NCBI GenBank assembly: GCA_003118195.1
Contig: BEXV01000057.1
Coordinates: forward strand, 216,933-280,932
From: Hemicentrotus pulcherrimus
Lineage: Eukaryota > Echinodermata > Echinoidea > Camarodonta > Strongylocentrotidae
DNA length: 64,000 nucleotides
Direction of reading: 5' to 3'
Shown here: one piece after another, positions 39,253 through 52,480 of the stretch
How positions within the stretch are numbered: position 1 is the first letter of the stretch
How the letters are laid out: each line of letters starts with the position of its first letter
Position numbers and translations under genes: made by a program
The notes under the pieces: generated by a model
The model's input: only the letters and a program-made list of their open reading frames with translations
What the model was told of the DNA's origin: nothing
Databases searched by the model: none

Positions 39253-39258
39253 AATAAA
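39253..39258 (+). terminator. Distal candidate polyadenylation signal
   Basis: AATAAA within GAAATAAAAACAG, 40 bp before the assembly gap. With the copy at 39124 it is the best distal signal for Irx; the downstream element would fall at the edge of or inside the gap. 3' RNA ends are needed to pick among the four signals. Confidence 0.35.
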
Positions 39259-39297
39259 AACAGACTTCTGTGAGGGTAAGAAACAATGAATATCAGG

Positions 39298-40096
39298 NNN
39301 NNNNNNNNNNNNNNNNNNNNNNNNNNNNNNNNNNNNNNNNNNNNNNNNNNNNNNNNNNNNNNNNNNNNNNNNNNNNNNNNNNNNNNNNNNNNNNNNNNNN
39401 NNNNNNNNNNNNNNNNNNNNNNNNNNNNNNNNNNNNNNNNNNNNNNNNNNNNNNNNNNNNNNNNNNNNNNNNNNNNNNNNNNNNNNNNNNNNNNNNNNNN
39501 NNNNNNNNNNNNNNNNNNNNNNNNNNNNNNNNNNNNNNNNNNNNNNNNNNNNNNNNNNNNNNNNNNNNNNNNNNNNNNNNNNNNNNNNNNNNNNNNNNNN
39601 NNNNNNNNNNNNNNNNNNNNNNNNNNNNNNNNNNNNNNNNNNNNNNNNNNNNNNNNNNNNNNNNNNNNNNNNNNNNNNNNNNNNNNNNNNNNNNNNNNNN
39701 NNNNNNNNNNNNNNNNNNNNNNNNNNNNNNNNNNNNNNNNNNNNNNNNNNNNNNNNNNNNNNNNNNNNNNNNNNNNNNNNNNNNNNNNNNNNNNNNNNNN
39801 NNNNNNNNNNNNNNNNNNNNNNNNNNNNNNNNNNNNNNNNNNNNNNNNNNNNNNNNNNNNNNNNNNNNNNNNNNNNNNNNNNNNNNNNNNNNNNNNNNNN
39901 NNNNNNNNNNNNNNNNNNNNNNNNNNNNNNNNNNNNNNNNNNNNNNNNNNNNNNNNNNNNNNNNNNNNNNNNNNNNNNNNNNNNNNNNNNNNNNNNNNNN
40001 NNNNNNNNNNNNNNNNNNNNNNNNNNNNNNNNNNNNNNNNNNNNNNNNNNNNNNNNNNNNNNNNNNNNNNNNNNNNNNNNNNNNNNNNNNNNNNNN
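39298..40096. other. Assembly gap of 799 N
   Basis: Run of unknown bases just after the last Irx poly(A) candidate. Apparent open frames crossing it are meaningless. It may hide the Irx transcript end or a repeat. Confidence 0.99.
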
Positions 40097-40967
40097 ATCA
40101 TGTATTAGTCAAAACATATTCTTTCACATGATTGGTAATGAGAGCTTCCATTTCATTTTTTGAAATTGGGGCGTTTCCAATACTGGTCTTTACCTTTAAC
40201 ATCACGATTACCTTCCAACTCGCAACAAACTAGAAAATATAAAACAAGATGGGGTTGGGCGCATGACGAAGCATGAGCAGCATCAGAAGGAAGAACTAAG
40301 GTTGGATGAATGAAGGAGGAAATGGAAGGAGGAGTACAAGAAGAAGGCGATGTCGCTTGCAGCCTGTCATAGGTAGGGAGAGCCTTGATACAGACATTGC
40401 ATTTATTCATAATGCAGGCGACCTGTGACCGTGACAGTGCTCATGGTCCCCCGGTGAACCTTCGGCGCCAGGGTTCACTCCGCTCCGCTGCCACCGAATA
40501 ATTTTCTTGGAGATCAAAACATCAAACTGAACATTCACGGTAGGCAAACTAAATCCTAGAGTAAAGCTAGCAAAATTCGACTTGTAGAAAAAACAATGTT
40601 GCATTGAAATAAGGTTCCTTTGACTTCCAAGTGTCACAAGATAATTCGAATGGGCAGTCACCCAACTTCTAACATGTTACTATTTTATTTAAACATACTG
40701 TGACTCATATGAGTCATAACGATAACACTGTTCCACACATGAACCTCGTAAAATTACGGAAAATCAAATAAAAAGGGACGAAATGCCAATAGCATTAACT
40801 GTCGAAGATTACAATTGTTTATAACAATGGTGTTCAGAAAAAAAACTGCCGAAAATGAGCATTCCTCTTGTATAATATAAGTCAAAAATGAAATAGAATA
40901 CATTTCTGGGGAGTAAATATATAAATAATGAAATCTGGTACCCGTTAATAATAAGGATAATAACGAT

Positions 40968-41032
40968 AATCATGTTAATAATAATAATAATAATAATATG
41001 ATGATGATAATAATGATAATAATTAAAACAAA
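40968..41032. repeat. (AAT)n simple repeat
   Basis: AAT units with ATG and GAT variants, ending in an A-run. Could be the tail of a decayed SINE on the complementary strand; I see no tRNA-like head. Confidence 0.8.
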
Positions 41033-44000
41033 AAAAATGGGAATAGTCACCACCATCATCATTATAACAATTATAATTACAAAAGAGTAAGAGATAGTCG
41101 ACTCTGTGATTAGCAAAATAAGAATTCAAATATATTAAACGTACGACGGATTTGGTATTTTAGGACTAATGTGTATATGACGTGACTTTCAGAACCTATA
41201 GTATAAAAGTCTTGGAATCCATATCCATTTCAATGCTTGTATCTATTTAGTCAAATCATTAAAGGCAAGTCCACGTTTGTTGATAGGGAGGGGGGGGGGG
41301 TAAATACATGTATTTGAAACATGCACAAAACATTCTTTGTATAAAGAGGAGGGGCGGGGTGGCCGATTTTTGTGTGTGTTCCTCATGTAAATTCGCCAAG
41401 AGGTATACAAGCACGTCGTAGGCTACTTCATGGATATTTTCTTCACATGCAAGTTGAATGTCTTCGCACTAAAATGATGTGATATGTCTTACAGGATTAA
41501 TATGACAGTGTGAAAACATGGATGCCTCCCCCACCCCCCCCCAAACAAAAAAACAGCCTTATGATGATGGCGTAGGCAACAATGGGCATTAGCAGCGTCT
41601 AATTTCAGTATAGTGCATATTATTAGCATTATATTATTCTCGCACAGAAGGAGGACCAGCTCATTAAAACATCATGCGTCCAAGCAGGAATTAACGTTTT
41701 TAATCATTAACACGTTTCCCTGCGAATATCCACGTACATGATTAATGCATCATTTTTAACACATCATTATCGAATTGAGAGTGTTAAATCGTGTAAGCAT
41801 GCCATTGTGGTAATTCATTCTGCCGTTTTCTGATAAACGCGACTGGTTCTCAAAATCATTGACAATCTGAAAAACAGTCGTAAGATATTTAGATTACTAA
41901 AGAAAGCGTCTGAAATAAAAGGAGAGTGAGTATGGTGATTAAACTGATTCATCTACGTGTTAAAACGGGGAAGCTGATAATGAGCTTTTAGTTATAGCCT
42001 ATTAAACTACGTTTCAATATATTGGTTTTTATGTATATTATCTAAAACAATACTAATTTCTTGAATTGAATACACGTATCCTGTTGAGAATGAGATAAGG
42101 CCACGTAAGTACTTAAATGGATCAATTGAATAAAGCTACCCATGCACGCTAAAATCAAATCGAATCAAATTCAATTTATCATAAAAATAAATCTAAAAAT
42201 ACAGGAATATTATAAATTTGATTCCATTCATACAAGCAAGACAACTTACAACAATAGCTATAATTTCTTTGTCATTTCATATCAAAAAGAAACGAAACGT
42301 TTCAAACAACGGCGTCAGATGAAGTAATATTACCAGGTACTGTTTTTTTTTTCTCACTTTTCAGGAGTGTATAATTACCATTCACCCTTTGTGCGCACAG
42401 AAGGCGAAACATGATAGCCCTAGGATAATCTTCAGGTGCGACTAAAGGAAAAGTTGAGAATAAAAACCAGATGTATTAATCACGCATGCAACACGACGAT
42501 AGCCGGCTATGACACGTTCGAGGGAAACCTTGGTCAAATTAAATCATATGGTGAAATTAATGAAATCAAAGAAAAAGAAAAAGCATCGAAGACGATTTAC
42601 GAGCCGAAGTCGTTGACCGCAAGGGTTTGAAAATAGTCGCTAGATCGGAGAAACGGCTCTTTCTGTTATTTCCCGTAGACAATCCCCTGCAATGTCGGAG
42701 GGATTAGGGCGGGTTAAGGAGAAAGGAAATAATGGGAAATAGTTTATGTGCTTCGACATGAGAGTCTGAGCCAAGCTATGACAGGAATGAGACCCTATGG
42801 ACGAAGAATCTCACAAGACAAACATACTAATCAATTCAAGAAACCAACACATTTTTAGATTTTATATTGACCTGGTATATTCCCTCCACTTCATCTTTAT
42901 GCTTTTCTTGCAATTGCAGAAATTTGACGTTGAACAGAACCATGAAACGACGACTCGACGGAAGATTGGTAGGCCACCACAAGATATATACAGATTATCT
43001 AATTTCGTTTCTTTTTATCATATATCTTTAAAAATAATGAAATCAATGCGGTTTTATTCATTTAGACATATGTCATCAGTTTATTTCTCACCTTTTCCGT
43101 TTCCCCCAAAAAATGCGTCCATTTGTCCCGCCTCGTAATCTAAGATGCTCTTGTTGGAGATGGGACCGATATATCACCGTTTTCGCAGCTTATATCGTCA
43201 TTTTGTCGTCCTTCATTAACGATAAGTAAAATTCGATATGATTGAAACAGGAAGAAATTGAAGCTAATTCAATCCAAAACCACAATTAAGGGGGATGTAG
43301 ATCTTAAGATCATATAAACCTCAATCATTGTTGAAATATATAATTTGTATAGGTCAATTTCATTTTTTCATCCTAAAAGTTGTTTATTATTGTTGGCGCA
43401 CCTTCCCAATATAATGGAATTTCCGAGATACGCCTTAATCGTTTTTATTCAACAAAGCTCTAATTTGAAATATAAAAGTACTTCCATTAAAAAAAAAAAG
43501 GAGAGTTTGCGGTTAAGCATTGCCTTGTTTAATTTTTTATAAAATTATCATTGTTTTCGTAGTTAATATTTTGCAAATTGATTAACGTCACAATAAGTTT
43601 GAACTCTTCATGGTTTAGCTCTAAAATTCACCATCATTTTCATATTTTATGAGAAATCGATGTCAAGAGAAAGATAGAGTCCTTTTCCAAATCTGTCGAT
43701 TACAATTGGTCATTATTATTATTACGAATTCATGTACTTTAATTTATCACGGGCGTCTCTAACATAACAGGGATGGGTGCGGTGGAAAATTCACCACCAG
43801 GATAGTAAATTTGGCAGCATGAACTCATGAAATGTTTTAGGGTATTACTGTTTGCCGATAATGATTGTTGAAAACATTTACCAACGGGTACACAAACAGG
43901 ATTTATATAATCCTTCTTCTTTAATTCAAATATACTGTTTCTCGTTGGAATCGCTCTATCAAACGAAACATATTTATAAGTGTTATTTGAATTATCTATG

Positions 44001-45462
44001 TTAATGATTTATCATGTTTGTGATTTTAGTAAATGGTAAATTGTAAAATGTCAATCTCTAACCGTTTTACTATGTTTTATCATGATAATGATTAAAGTTT
44101 GAATCAGCTAAAAATCAAGGCTGTCGGAACATATAAGAATTAATGATAAAGAGAATCACATGTATAATCCAGTTGTAAGCCTATACTTGATATATCAATG
44201 ATTCATATTATATATAGTTCTAAATACAGTTTACACCTCTCTTACAAGACATCACGTGACCTCCATGATGACGAATAAAGCATGGGTCTCCCTGCCATCT
44301 CGCATTCCTCTTTTCACATCAATTTCTGTGGTTTTTCTCCAAAAATAGTTTTGATAAACTTCAAGATCTGTGACATTCACTGCCATTCAGTCTCCCTTTC
44401 TGTCGTATGCCACACACAAAGTATAGGGGTTAGAATGTGAACTCACCTAACCTCTACAGCACGGTGAATGCCCGGCCGGGTAGTTTGCTATTGTACCCTT
44501 CCAAACCTTACCCCACCTTTTCCGACTCGAAACTGAATATCAAGAAATGAGATACCCAAGTTAATGATTTCTTCTATCATTTTTTATAAGGTAGAAACTG
44601 TTCAAATATTTTTCTTAGAAAGAAATCGCGGTTTTACCCCCCTCACCAATTCTCATGTGTTAACCGCTGTGAATGGTGAAGTAACAACTTATGTAGAGAC
44701 GGTGTTTTTTCTGTCGATGAGCTAAATGGAGGTTTGAACCGAGCGATATAGCCTGAGGCAGGGTTTGGAACTTTCAAAAGAGGGGCTTGTCGTGGGAGCT
44801 ACAGTCTAAAAGTCTCTCAATGGTGTCGATTAAAAGAGAAAACCTGTTGGATGAAAGCTGGTATGTCAAAGCTTGAAGATGTCAAGACCACAGTTGGTCA
44901 GCCATGATTAAAAACAAAGAAAAACCTTGGTCTGATTCTGCTCTTTGTTCTCCTGAGTATTGCTGAACTTGAGCATGCATGCGACCACCATTTTTTATTC
45001 TTCCCCACCCTCCAATTGCAAGTGTTACTACCAAAGATGGGCGAGATCAATTATTCCTGCTTCTCCCTCTTTCTCTCTCTCTCTTATCCAACGACACTGA
45101 TTTAATCAGTATTCACTAATGAAGAGCTCAGATCGTCAGATACCATAATTGTCCGTTATCTAGCGCCTTAAACATCCATCATTCCATCATTGGGGCAAAA
45201 AGGAGTAGCCACCAAAAGCGATTTTCGGGATACCAATAGCCTGAGGGGTAATAGCGAGCCCCCGTCACATACAAAGCGTTCTTAATGACGCCATAGTCGG
45301 AGTGGTAATTGCCTAGAGCAAAGTGTATCGAAACTGGAGAACGAAATGGGTGAACTCGATCGCCCTGATTGTTCTGGTATTGGACGTCGCGATGTTTTAA
45401 TAGCGCCAGTGTAAAAACAACTGGATGATGTTGACTATGGGACGCAAATCTACACAATAACT

Positions 45463-45484
45463 GGATTGATTGATTGATTGATTA
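45463..45484. repeat. (GATT)n tetranucleotide repeat
   Basis: About five GATT units. Confidence 0.9.
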
Positions 45485-45559
45485 TTGAATAATAGGGCTG
45501 ATAAATGCATCGATACACCGCATGCTTAACTTTATTTTTTTATAGTTTTCGATTAACAA

Positions 45560-46470
45560 ACTATACTGTAAACAAGTTTGCCTCCTACATGTATGTTCAG
45601 TTGAAATGCTTAACATGTTGAATGGAAACGAAAATATTTGTAATATTATTGTTGGTGAAACGTTTTACAAAATACATCTACCCAAATTAACAGATAACTC
45701 CTTTTTATGGCCTCGTTTAAAAAAGATGCTCTGTAGATGCATTTTCACCTGTCTTCAATTCACATGTTATCCGTTGAAATTAACAGTTGCTACATTATTA
45801 ATGAGATATTCGGTCTTACAAACATAAATTCAATGCAACACTTTATTTATTTTGTAGCATAACTCATCTATTTTTCTAATTTGTTCTGTCAAGAAATTTG
45901 CCTAAAATATTCAATTGAAATGCTACATGGAAACAAGCCAACTCTTATATAATGAATTATTGTTGTTGTTATTGAATTGATTTTTACAAATACATCAATC
46001 CAAATCATGAATAAGTTATTTTACTTTGCTTTGTAAACAATTTTACTTCTTATGAGCAGTTGAAATACTACACGAAATTAAATAGTATGTGTTATAACTG
46101 AAGATGGATTATTTCTTATTAATTGGGTTAACAAATATCTCGGGTTTACGAAATATTAGTTCAATATGTACACGCTCACATATGTTTTAAAGCATTGTTT
46201 TCGAATTTGCTTTACACAAAATATTTTTCTTTTCCCTTAAATTCAATTAAAACGCAAGATTTATCTTTAAAAAAATGACTTAATTTCGAACGAAACTCGA
46301 AAAGCTATTTCTTTATAATGTGATCGATCATTGATTGATATAAAAAAAAAAAAAATAATACACGTTTTAAATCTTTTATTTTTTTCCTATTTTGCAAGAA
46401 ATTTGCCCTGTAAACGTGTTCCCAGTTTTTTAATTGAAAGGCTTCGTGTAAATGAAAAGAATTAACACAC
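45560..46470. repeat. Diverged tandem array, units of about 140-190 bp
   Basis: A core of the form (C/T)(A/C)(G/A)TTGAAA(T)GCT, preceded 20-40 bp upstream by GAAATTTGCC- or AACAAGTTTGCC-like sequence, recurs near 45598, 45771, 45912, 46057, 46243 and 46430. Between cores, versions of TTTTACAAAATACATC and CCAAAT recur (about 45665, 45990 and weaker elsewhere). The copies are strongly diverged and AT-rich, so chance similarity explains part of it. The array was found by eye. Confidence 0.45.
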
Positions 46471-47394
46471 GCGGAATGCTTTTTTTTCTCAGATGAAAAG
46501 GAATGATCATTACTAATTTATTTAACTGTTCATCCTTTATTTTTTACCATACAGGTGTCAATATTGATCGACTTGATTTCACAACAGCTGATTTGTGTTG
46601 TTCACCTCTTGGGTATGTTTTCTATGCCTATTAGGTTTATCAAATGTTATTTGGTAGTTAGAATCCATTTACTGGTAGAATTATCATCCATAATGATCCA
46701 TAAAATATTTACTACAAACCTAAAGTTAAATTTACATGTTAAAAGGATAAATACCGGTTGGTCCTTATAACAAGAGGATGTACATTAGCTTGTAGGGGGA
46801 CAGATCCGTCAACATTTACGGCATTGGTTGCACGATTACATATCAAGACTCAAATATCTATAATCTATAATCTTTATAGATATATAACATTTTGATTCAT
46901 TGCAATGGAGGTCTAATGGACTGAGAAAACGTAAAGGCGAATCAGGGGATGAAAACGGAAAGACGAAAGCGTTAACAAATTCAAATGTTTTATGCATCTT
47001 TTTCGAAGGGGTGCATTAACTAATGGATGTCTTTGAAACATTAATGGATGGATGCTAACGAACAAAATAATTAGCTCTGATAACTGACGAACTACATGGT
47101 ATTTTGGATCTCTACATTGAGTCACTTCTCAATAATTTGCACATTCATAGCTATAATATGTGAAGCACAGGCTTCTTTATATAATTTCGCTTGCTCTCCA
47201 CTTTGACTTTCCACATCTCCCCCCCCCCCTCCATCCAATTTCCTTTCGTTCATTCTATCATATAGCAATTACATGGACACGCATGATTCGGAGTGNAAAC
47301 TAAAAAAAAGAAGATTCTCTTTCTTTCCCTTTCTCGTCTTTCTGACGACGACCACCACCAATCGTAGAGGAATGAGATAAACGTGTCGCATCCG

Positions 47395-47720
47395 TCTTGT
47401 GGAGCTCAGCTTTGAGAGCCAGCAAGCAGTCGAGAATGAAAATAGATTTAGTGGCCATTGATCACGGGCAAGAACTCGATAATCATCCATCATCCGTCCC
47501 GCAACAAAAGACTGGAATTAGCGAGAGCTACATGGCCCCAGGCCTTGGTGTCACGGAGCCTCGACGGTTATCACCCCGCAATCGGGCTATTAACAAGCCA
47601 AGCACAAGCCACGAACGCTGTTTTCTTTATGGAATATGAAATGCGCTCGCCCTCGTTATAACGTCAAAACGATACTCCGTCGCGATCGCTCACCGAGAAA
47701 ATAATGGCTCAGTATCTCGC
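47395..47720. promoter_or_regulatory. Candidate 3' flank regulatory element
   Basis: GC-richer block about 11 kb after the Irx stop, with many CpG (TCGCGATCGCTCACCGAG near 47680) in AT-rich flank. Two open frames of 67-80 codons overlap it in different frames; I recognise neither. Confidence 0.3.
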
Positions 47721-48538
47721 TCGGAGTAATCGCTTTCCTCTTTTTTTTCTTTTCCCCATCTCTCTCTGATAAATGTATTTCTACAGCGTTTTGTCTATTA
47801 TTTATGCAGTGTTAAACAACCTGATATTTGTGTTAAGACGGTGTTTTAGTGTCGAGATCTAAGATAAGTGCTTGAAGTGGTTTTGAAAGTTCACATGAAT
47901 ATTTATGACCATTTATGAACTTAATTGAGCTTGATATTGATCGGGGTCACGTGACCAACCTTTTACACCTAAGCGCCTGAGTCTTATAGAACATTATCCC
48001 CCGGAATTGTGATGCGTGCCAAATGGAAAAGCAAAAAGAATTGCAAGATTTCTCTTGTATGCGTTGCTAAAAGGAAGAATTGTCGGATTTTAATGAGTGC
48101 ACCGCGATTGATATCAGTTTCTTTTAGATGTGACAGTATGCTAGAGAGATATTCACTGTGGATGTGTAAAGTAAGCCAAGGCCTCTTGGCACACACGAAC
48201 AGAATAAGGGTCGTAGGAAATATGATGAAAATTCTGAAACGGGACATACGACGAGTAATATCACGTTTTTTTAAATGTGATTAGTCTCGAAAAATCATCT
48301 CAAGGGAAATTTTAATACGCTGTTTTATGTTCCACAGAAACATGTTCGGATTACGCGAGTGTCATTGCAATATTCACATATTTCTAAAACGGATGGAAAG
48401 GGCTATTGAAGTAGTAATACGTTGATTTTTCGAAAGTAGTTTTTCATATTAATAAAAACATAAACAAAATTCCTGCCCTTTGATTTTATAGCCAGAGTAA
48501 GAAAAAAACATTGAAAGGGAAAAGGGGGTAGATGCGCG

Positions 48539-48590
48539 TTGTGTGTGTGTGTATGTGTGTGTGTGTGTGTGCGTGTGTGTGTGTGGGGGG
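48539..48590. repeat. (GT)n microsatellite
   Basis: Alternating GT/GC array of about 50 bp ending in a G-run; alternating purine-pyrimidine DNA of this kind can adopt Z form. Followed at 65 bp by a long GA tract. Confidence 0.93.
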
Positions 48591-48654
48591 TGACATAGCG
48601 AGATAGAACAGAGATAGAAAGAACGATAGAAAAATGTTAAGAAAGAATTTGACA

Positions 48655-48790
48655 GAGAGAGGGAGAGAGACAGACAGAGACAGGCAGAGACAGGAAGACA
48701 GAGAAAAAAGGGAGAGAGACAGACTGAGAAAAAAGGGAGAGAGAGAGAGAGGGAGAGAGAGAGAGAGAGAGAGAGATAGAGAAGGGGAGT
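48655..48790. repeat. GA-rich compound microsatellite
   Basis: GAGA, GACAGA and GAAAAAAGGGAGA units. The repeated GAGAAAAAAGGGAGAGAGA segment (near 48700 and 48728) shows internal duplication. Open frames of over 100 codons on the complementary strand are repeat artefacts. Confidence 0.92.
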
Positions 48791-50027
48791 GAGATGAGAC
48801 AGAAAGACAGATATGAGGAGAGTCAATGAGCCAAACTTTGACAATCAAACATTTACCTTTTGGATCTTTACCAAAATATGTCTATATAGCACCAAGGATC
48901 GGACAAACACACATGGGTATAAGCTATCTCTCATTTGCCTTTCCAAAGTTTGAATAAAAGAAATAACAAAACAAATTACACAACTGTCCTTAAATAACCT
49001 TTATATCATGCCAGAAAAGACTCTAATTATGGCACTCGATATAAAGGTCATTGAGTCATTCTACTGACTCATCATATTTGCCTCCTTTACCCGTCTTATC
49101 AACATACAAGTGCTTGTAGTTCGATCCAATCAAAATCTCATTAATATTCAAAACGTTATCTAAAAGATAAATCGTTGCAGAATCGACATGGCGTTCATGT
49201 TAGTCAAGATACACGGAGGTCAAAAATAGCCTATTATTTTCCCTTTATAGCTTGTAAGGGGGAGATAGCCCTTATCGGTAACGTGATGTAGCTACAACCT
49301 GGTACAATGCTCTACAGCTCCTCAAGCAAACAACGTGAATTTCATTGTCAAGAATCAATAACTATAGTTGTAATCTATCTACTCGAATTTTCGAGTTGAT
49401 TTATGAGTCGATTTTCACCGTGGCATCGAATATGTAGATTATTGGATATATGGAACGCTTGAGGTGAGATTTGTGTCACTGATAATGATGTTTGTTGTCA
49501 GGCAAGGTGCACTCACATTTTATTATAAAATATATTTTCTTGTAAAGAAGTGGAGTCATAAAACTAAATCAATTTCATGGTACTCCCACTATTGGAAAGG
49601 TACCCGGACCATTGGTTTAAATGCACGATCTAAACGGTTTGAAATTGAAGGCAAGGGAATTTTCTACTGTTAATATATTTTCAATAATAATAGTTCAGAA
49701 AAAAAGGCAGCTTGGTTTTGAATATACTTTTGTAATACCATCTTAGAAATTTGAAGCCCTGAATTTGTGGTTAAGTTTGCACGGTACATTGTTAGGCATC
49801 TGATTAATCAATGGAAGGTTTTGACCAACCTATAAAATCTTTGTAAGCAATAATTTAATCAATGATAATTTCACAATTTTAAGCCCGTGTATGCCGATAC
49901 CATGTCAGAGGGGTGCATTTATTCAGCAGTAAGTCTGAATAAAGGCTATGACTTTCTTTACATAATTCATAAAATAGTGAGTGGCAAAAATAGTCAAATG
50001 TGACTGATTGCCAAACAAAATCAAATC

Positions 50028-50046
50028 AAGAAGAAGAAGAAGAAGA
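50028..50046. repeat. (AAG)n trinucleotide repeat
   Basis: About six AAG units. Confidence 0.9.
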
Positions 50047-52349
50047 ATGCATAATATTACGTAATTTGGACGCATTATAATATGTATACTTAATTATATA
50101 TATAATATTTTTTGTTTACAACCAAAATAATTCAAATTGGATCTGATCCAATGTATTCCAATTTTGCTTATATCAATTATGTCGGTGTAAAGAATTACAT
50201 TGACATAATTATATTAAACAATTTCAAGGAAACCGTTAAATTGAAGAAGAAAATAATTTTTCGAAATCATGTGTCTCATCTTTTAGAAAAAAAATATGGC
50301 AACATTTGAAACAGAGATAGACCCTACCATCTCATATCATATATTCTATCTTGCTCTAAGAATTATGAATTTAATGCCCATCACCCGATTTATTTGATGG
50401 CATTTCAAATAAATGTCATTCATTGATTTGACATCTGCAGGTAGGCTCTGGCATGAAGGGTAATATATTTTGATGAAAATTAGAAGGAGATGTAGGATCT
50501 CTTTACAGTATAACTATGAGCAGACAAAGAAACCATTAATGCGGTGATATATTTACTCGCTTAATGACGTAAATTGCTTCGTGATATCAGAAGCAATGTC
50601 AACAAACAAGGAATCCAGATATTTCTGGTTTTCTCAAAATGGAAGAAATTATGCTCTGCTTTGAAAAAAAAATGAGGTGGACCATCCGGTTGTAATCGGT
50701 TGACATGTGTACATACTTATATATGTGTATTATATCTGTTTTACACGAAGCGAAGTTCGTTGACGCACTGTTGCGTCAGTGGCTGACGCGGTCTTTGACG
50801 CACCATGTGAGAGTGACATTGCACAGAAAGTGAATGCGAAATGAACAGTGCTAAATAATTCATTGCGTTTTATTAGTAACGTATGCTCTGGTCATCTTCG
50901 TATGCCCGATTAGCGGAGGCAATAACGCAAACGAAATGACCCCGAAAGTGTGCGACGCATATCAACATGATTACAGCTGTACCTCTGTATGTATAATTAT
51001 TAAAATTACTCATTTTATTTGACGCAGCTGGGTCAATTTGATCCTTGTTCAACACATGGAAGATATCATCACAATATTTTTCAAGGGGGCTGTTCAGACT
51101 TTTCTTACTCAAAAATGAAAGTGCTAATCTATACACAATAGCAGCAATACCAGGAGATGCACTTTAAAACGTTTGATTATGATGTGTTTTGTCTGCCAGT
51201 TACAAACTCTTAAAAGCCTCCTTAAAAACATTCATAAATTGAACCACTCGAGGGGCAAATGTAAATCCATAGGCAAGATTGTAATCCTGAATGATCATAT
51301 TTCGCACTCTTCGGATGTGGTATAAATCGTCATGGGTTAGGATGCAAATATGAATCTCAGTTTCCATTTCTTTGTATGCATAACAATTGTTATTGAATAC
51401 AAGGGACAAATTTTTTTCCCGTGTAGTCAGATATTTCAGATGAAAGAGTTTACGAAACTGGTATTGAAAGTTGTTAAACATGGCTTTTGAGCCAACCTCC
51501 CCCGAATTCCTACTACATCGTTTGATCACTATCGAATGTAATCCTGTTAAGCATTGCACTTCTCTTTTGTAAGACATTCTTTTATTACCCCGGTGGAATT
51601 CCAAGTTATTGTAGATTTCTATTGACAAACAGGGCGCTCAAAACATCCTCAAGTCCAAATTATCATAACGAGTGGGATTTACTCGTCGGCAGCCTTTGAA
51701 TAGCACACCGGAGGCGAGGTTGCCATTCGCAACAAATCGTCAGTTGCTTGGACCGTTTTTAACAATCTTCCTCAGCAATTATTTTGTCATTTGCTTTCTA
51801 GTGTTATTAGTTCTTATCGGGGGTAATTTCTAGTACAAGGAAGGACTAAACCTCCTTTTTGCATTATCTTCATTCTATAAGAAAAGCATTTTCTGTCATT
51901 ATTCGGTGTAGGGAACGCCCGTTGTTTATGAGGAATCTAGTCTTTGAGTACACTTTGTCAACAGAATGGACTTTCATTATAGATGATAATCATTATTTAT
52001 TTGTGTCGAATAAAATATTACAGTTCTATTTGTGACATACTATTTTAAATTTGTTGACATTAAATGTCCCGACATAATTGTTGATGTAGTTGCTGTTTTC
52101 TAATGATTGAGCGCCTGAGCATGCATTTAATCCTTGAAAACTTATTTTGTATCTCTTTAAAAGGTGAGGACATAATACTAAGAAGCACTTATCCACGCTA
52201 CAAGGCAAGTTGCTACATGAGATTAATGCTTGGCGACTCTCTATCATCCGTGCTTTGAGCGGGTGTTATAAATTCAATGAGGACGGCAATATAGCCGAGC
52301 CTATGAGCTGGCTTTTTTTCTTTTAAGCAGGAATCAATTATTTTGATGT

Positions 52350-52480
52350 AAATTAGGGTAATGCTTCAGCTGCGCAGCTGACAAGCATCAATACATGCCA
52401 CTCAGTCCGACGCGAACCCGTTTCGAGCTATCGTCTCACCGCTTAACGCCGCTGCGATCGCGTGTCTGACATCATTTTCA
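52350..52480. promoter_or_regulatory. Candidate element with double E-box palindrome
   Basis: A 16-bp perfect palindrome TCAGCTGCGCAGCTGA (52366-52381) made of two CAGCTG E-boxes, followed by a CpG-rich stretch with ACGCCGCTGCGATCGCG. E-boxes of this kind bind bHLH factors. Confidence 0.35.

Larger units (their letters stand above)
36653..39280 (+). other. Probable Irx 3' UTR with poly(A) signals
   Basis: No coding signal after the stop. AATAAA occurs at 37231-37236, 37323-37328, 39124-39129 and 39253-39258, so the transcript could end at several places, giving a 3' UTR of about 0.6 to 2.6 kb. A Pumilio-type TGTACATA lies at 39224-39231, shortly before the last signal. The region becomes AT-rich beyond 37700, as long UTRs often do. 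The ends are inferred. Confidence 0.45.
40097..45559. other. Non-coding 3' flank, proximal
   Basis: No gene supported. 40260-40500 and 42480-42760 are GC-richer; the latter has GGGATTAGGGCGGG with an Otx-like GGATTAG core. 45180-45460 is CpG-bearing and open for 92 codons on the - strand with no family match. C- and G-runs occur at 41290 and 41527. Confidence 0.45.

Noticed and set aside
39196..40163. Long open frames across the gap
   Set aside because: They consist of unknown bases; no evidence of coding on either side.
48449..48848. Open frames of 120-131 codons rich in Ser, Leu, Thr and His on the - strand
   Set aside because: They translate the GA and GT microsatellites; repeats lack stop codons in these frames.
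51200..51628. 142-codon open frame on the - strand
   Set aside because: Length is near what chance gives in 64 kb of AT-rich DNA, there is no recognisable domain, and no splice partner or neighbouring exon supports it.
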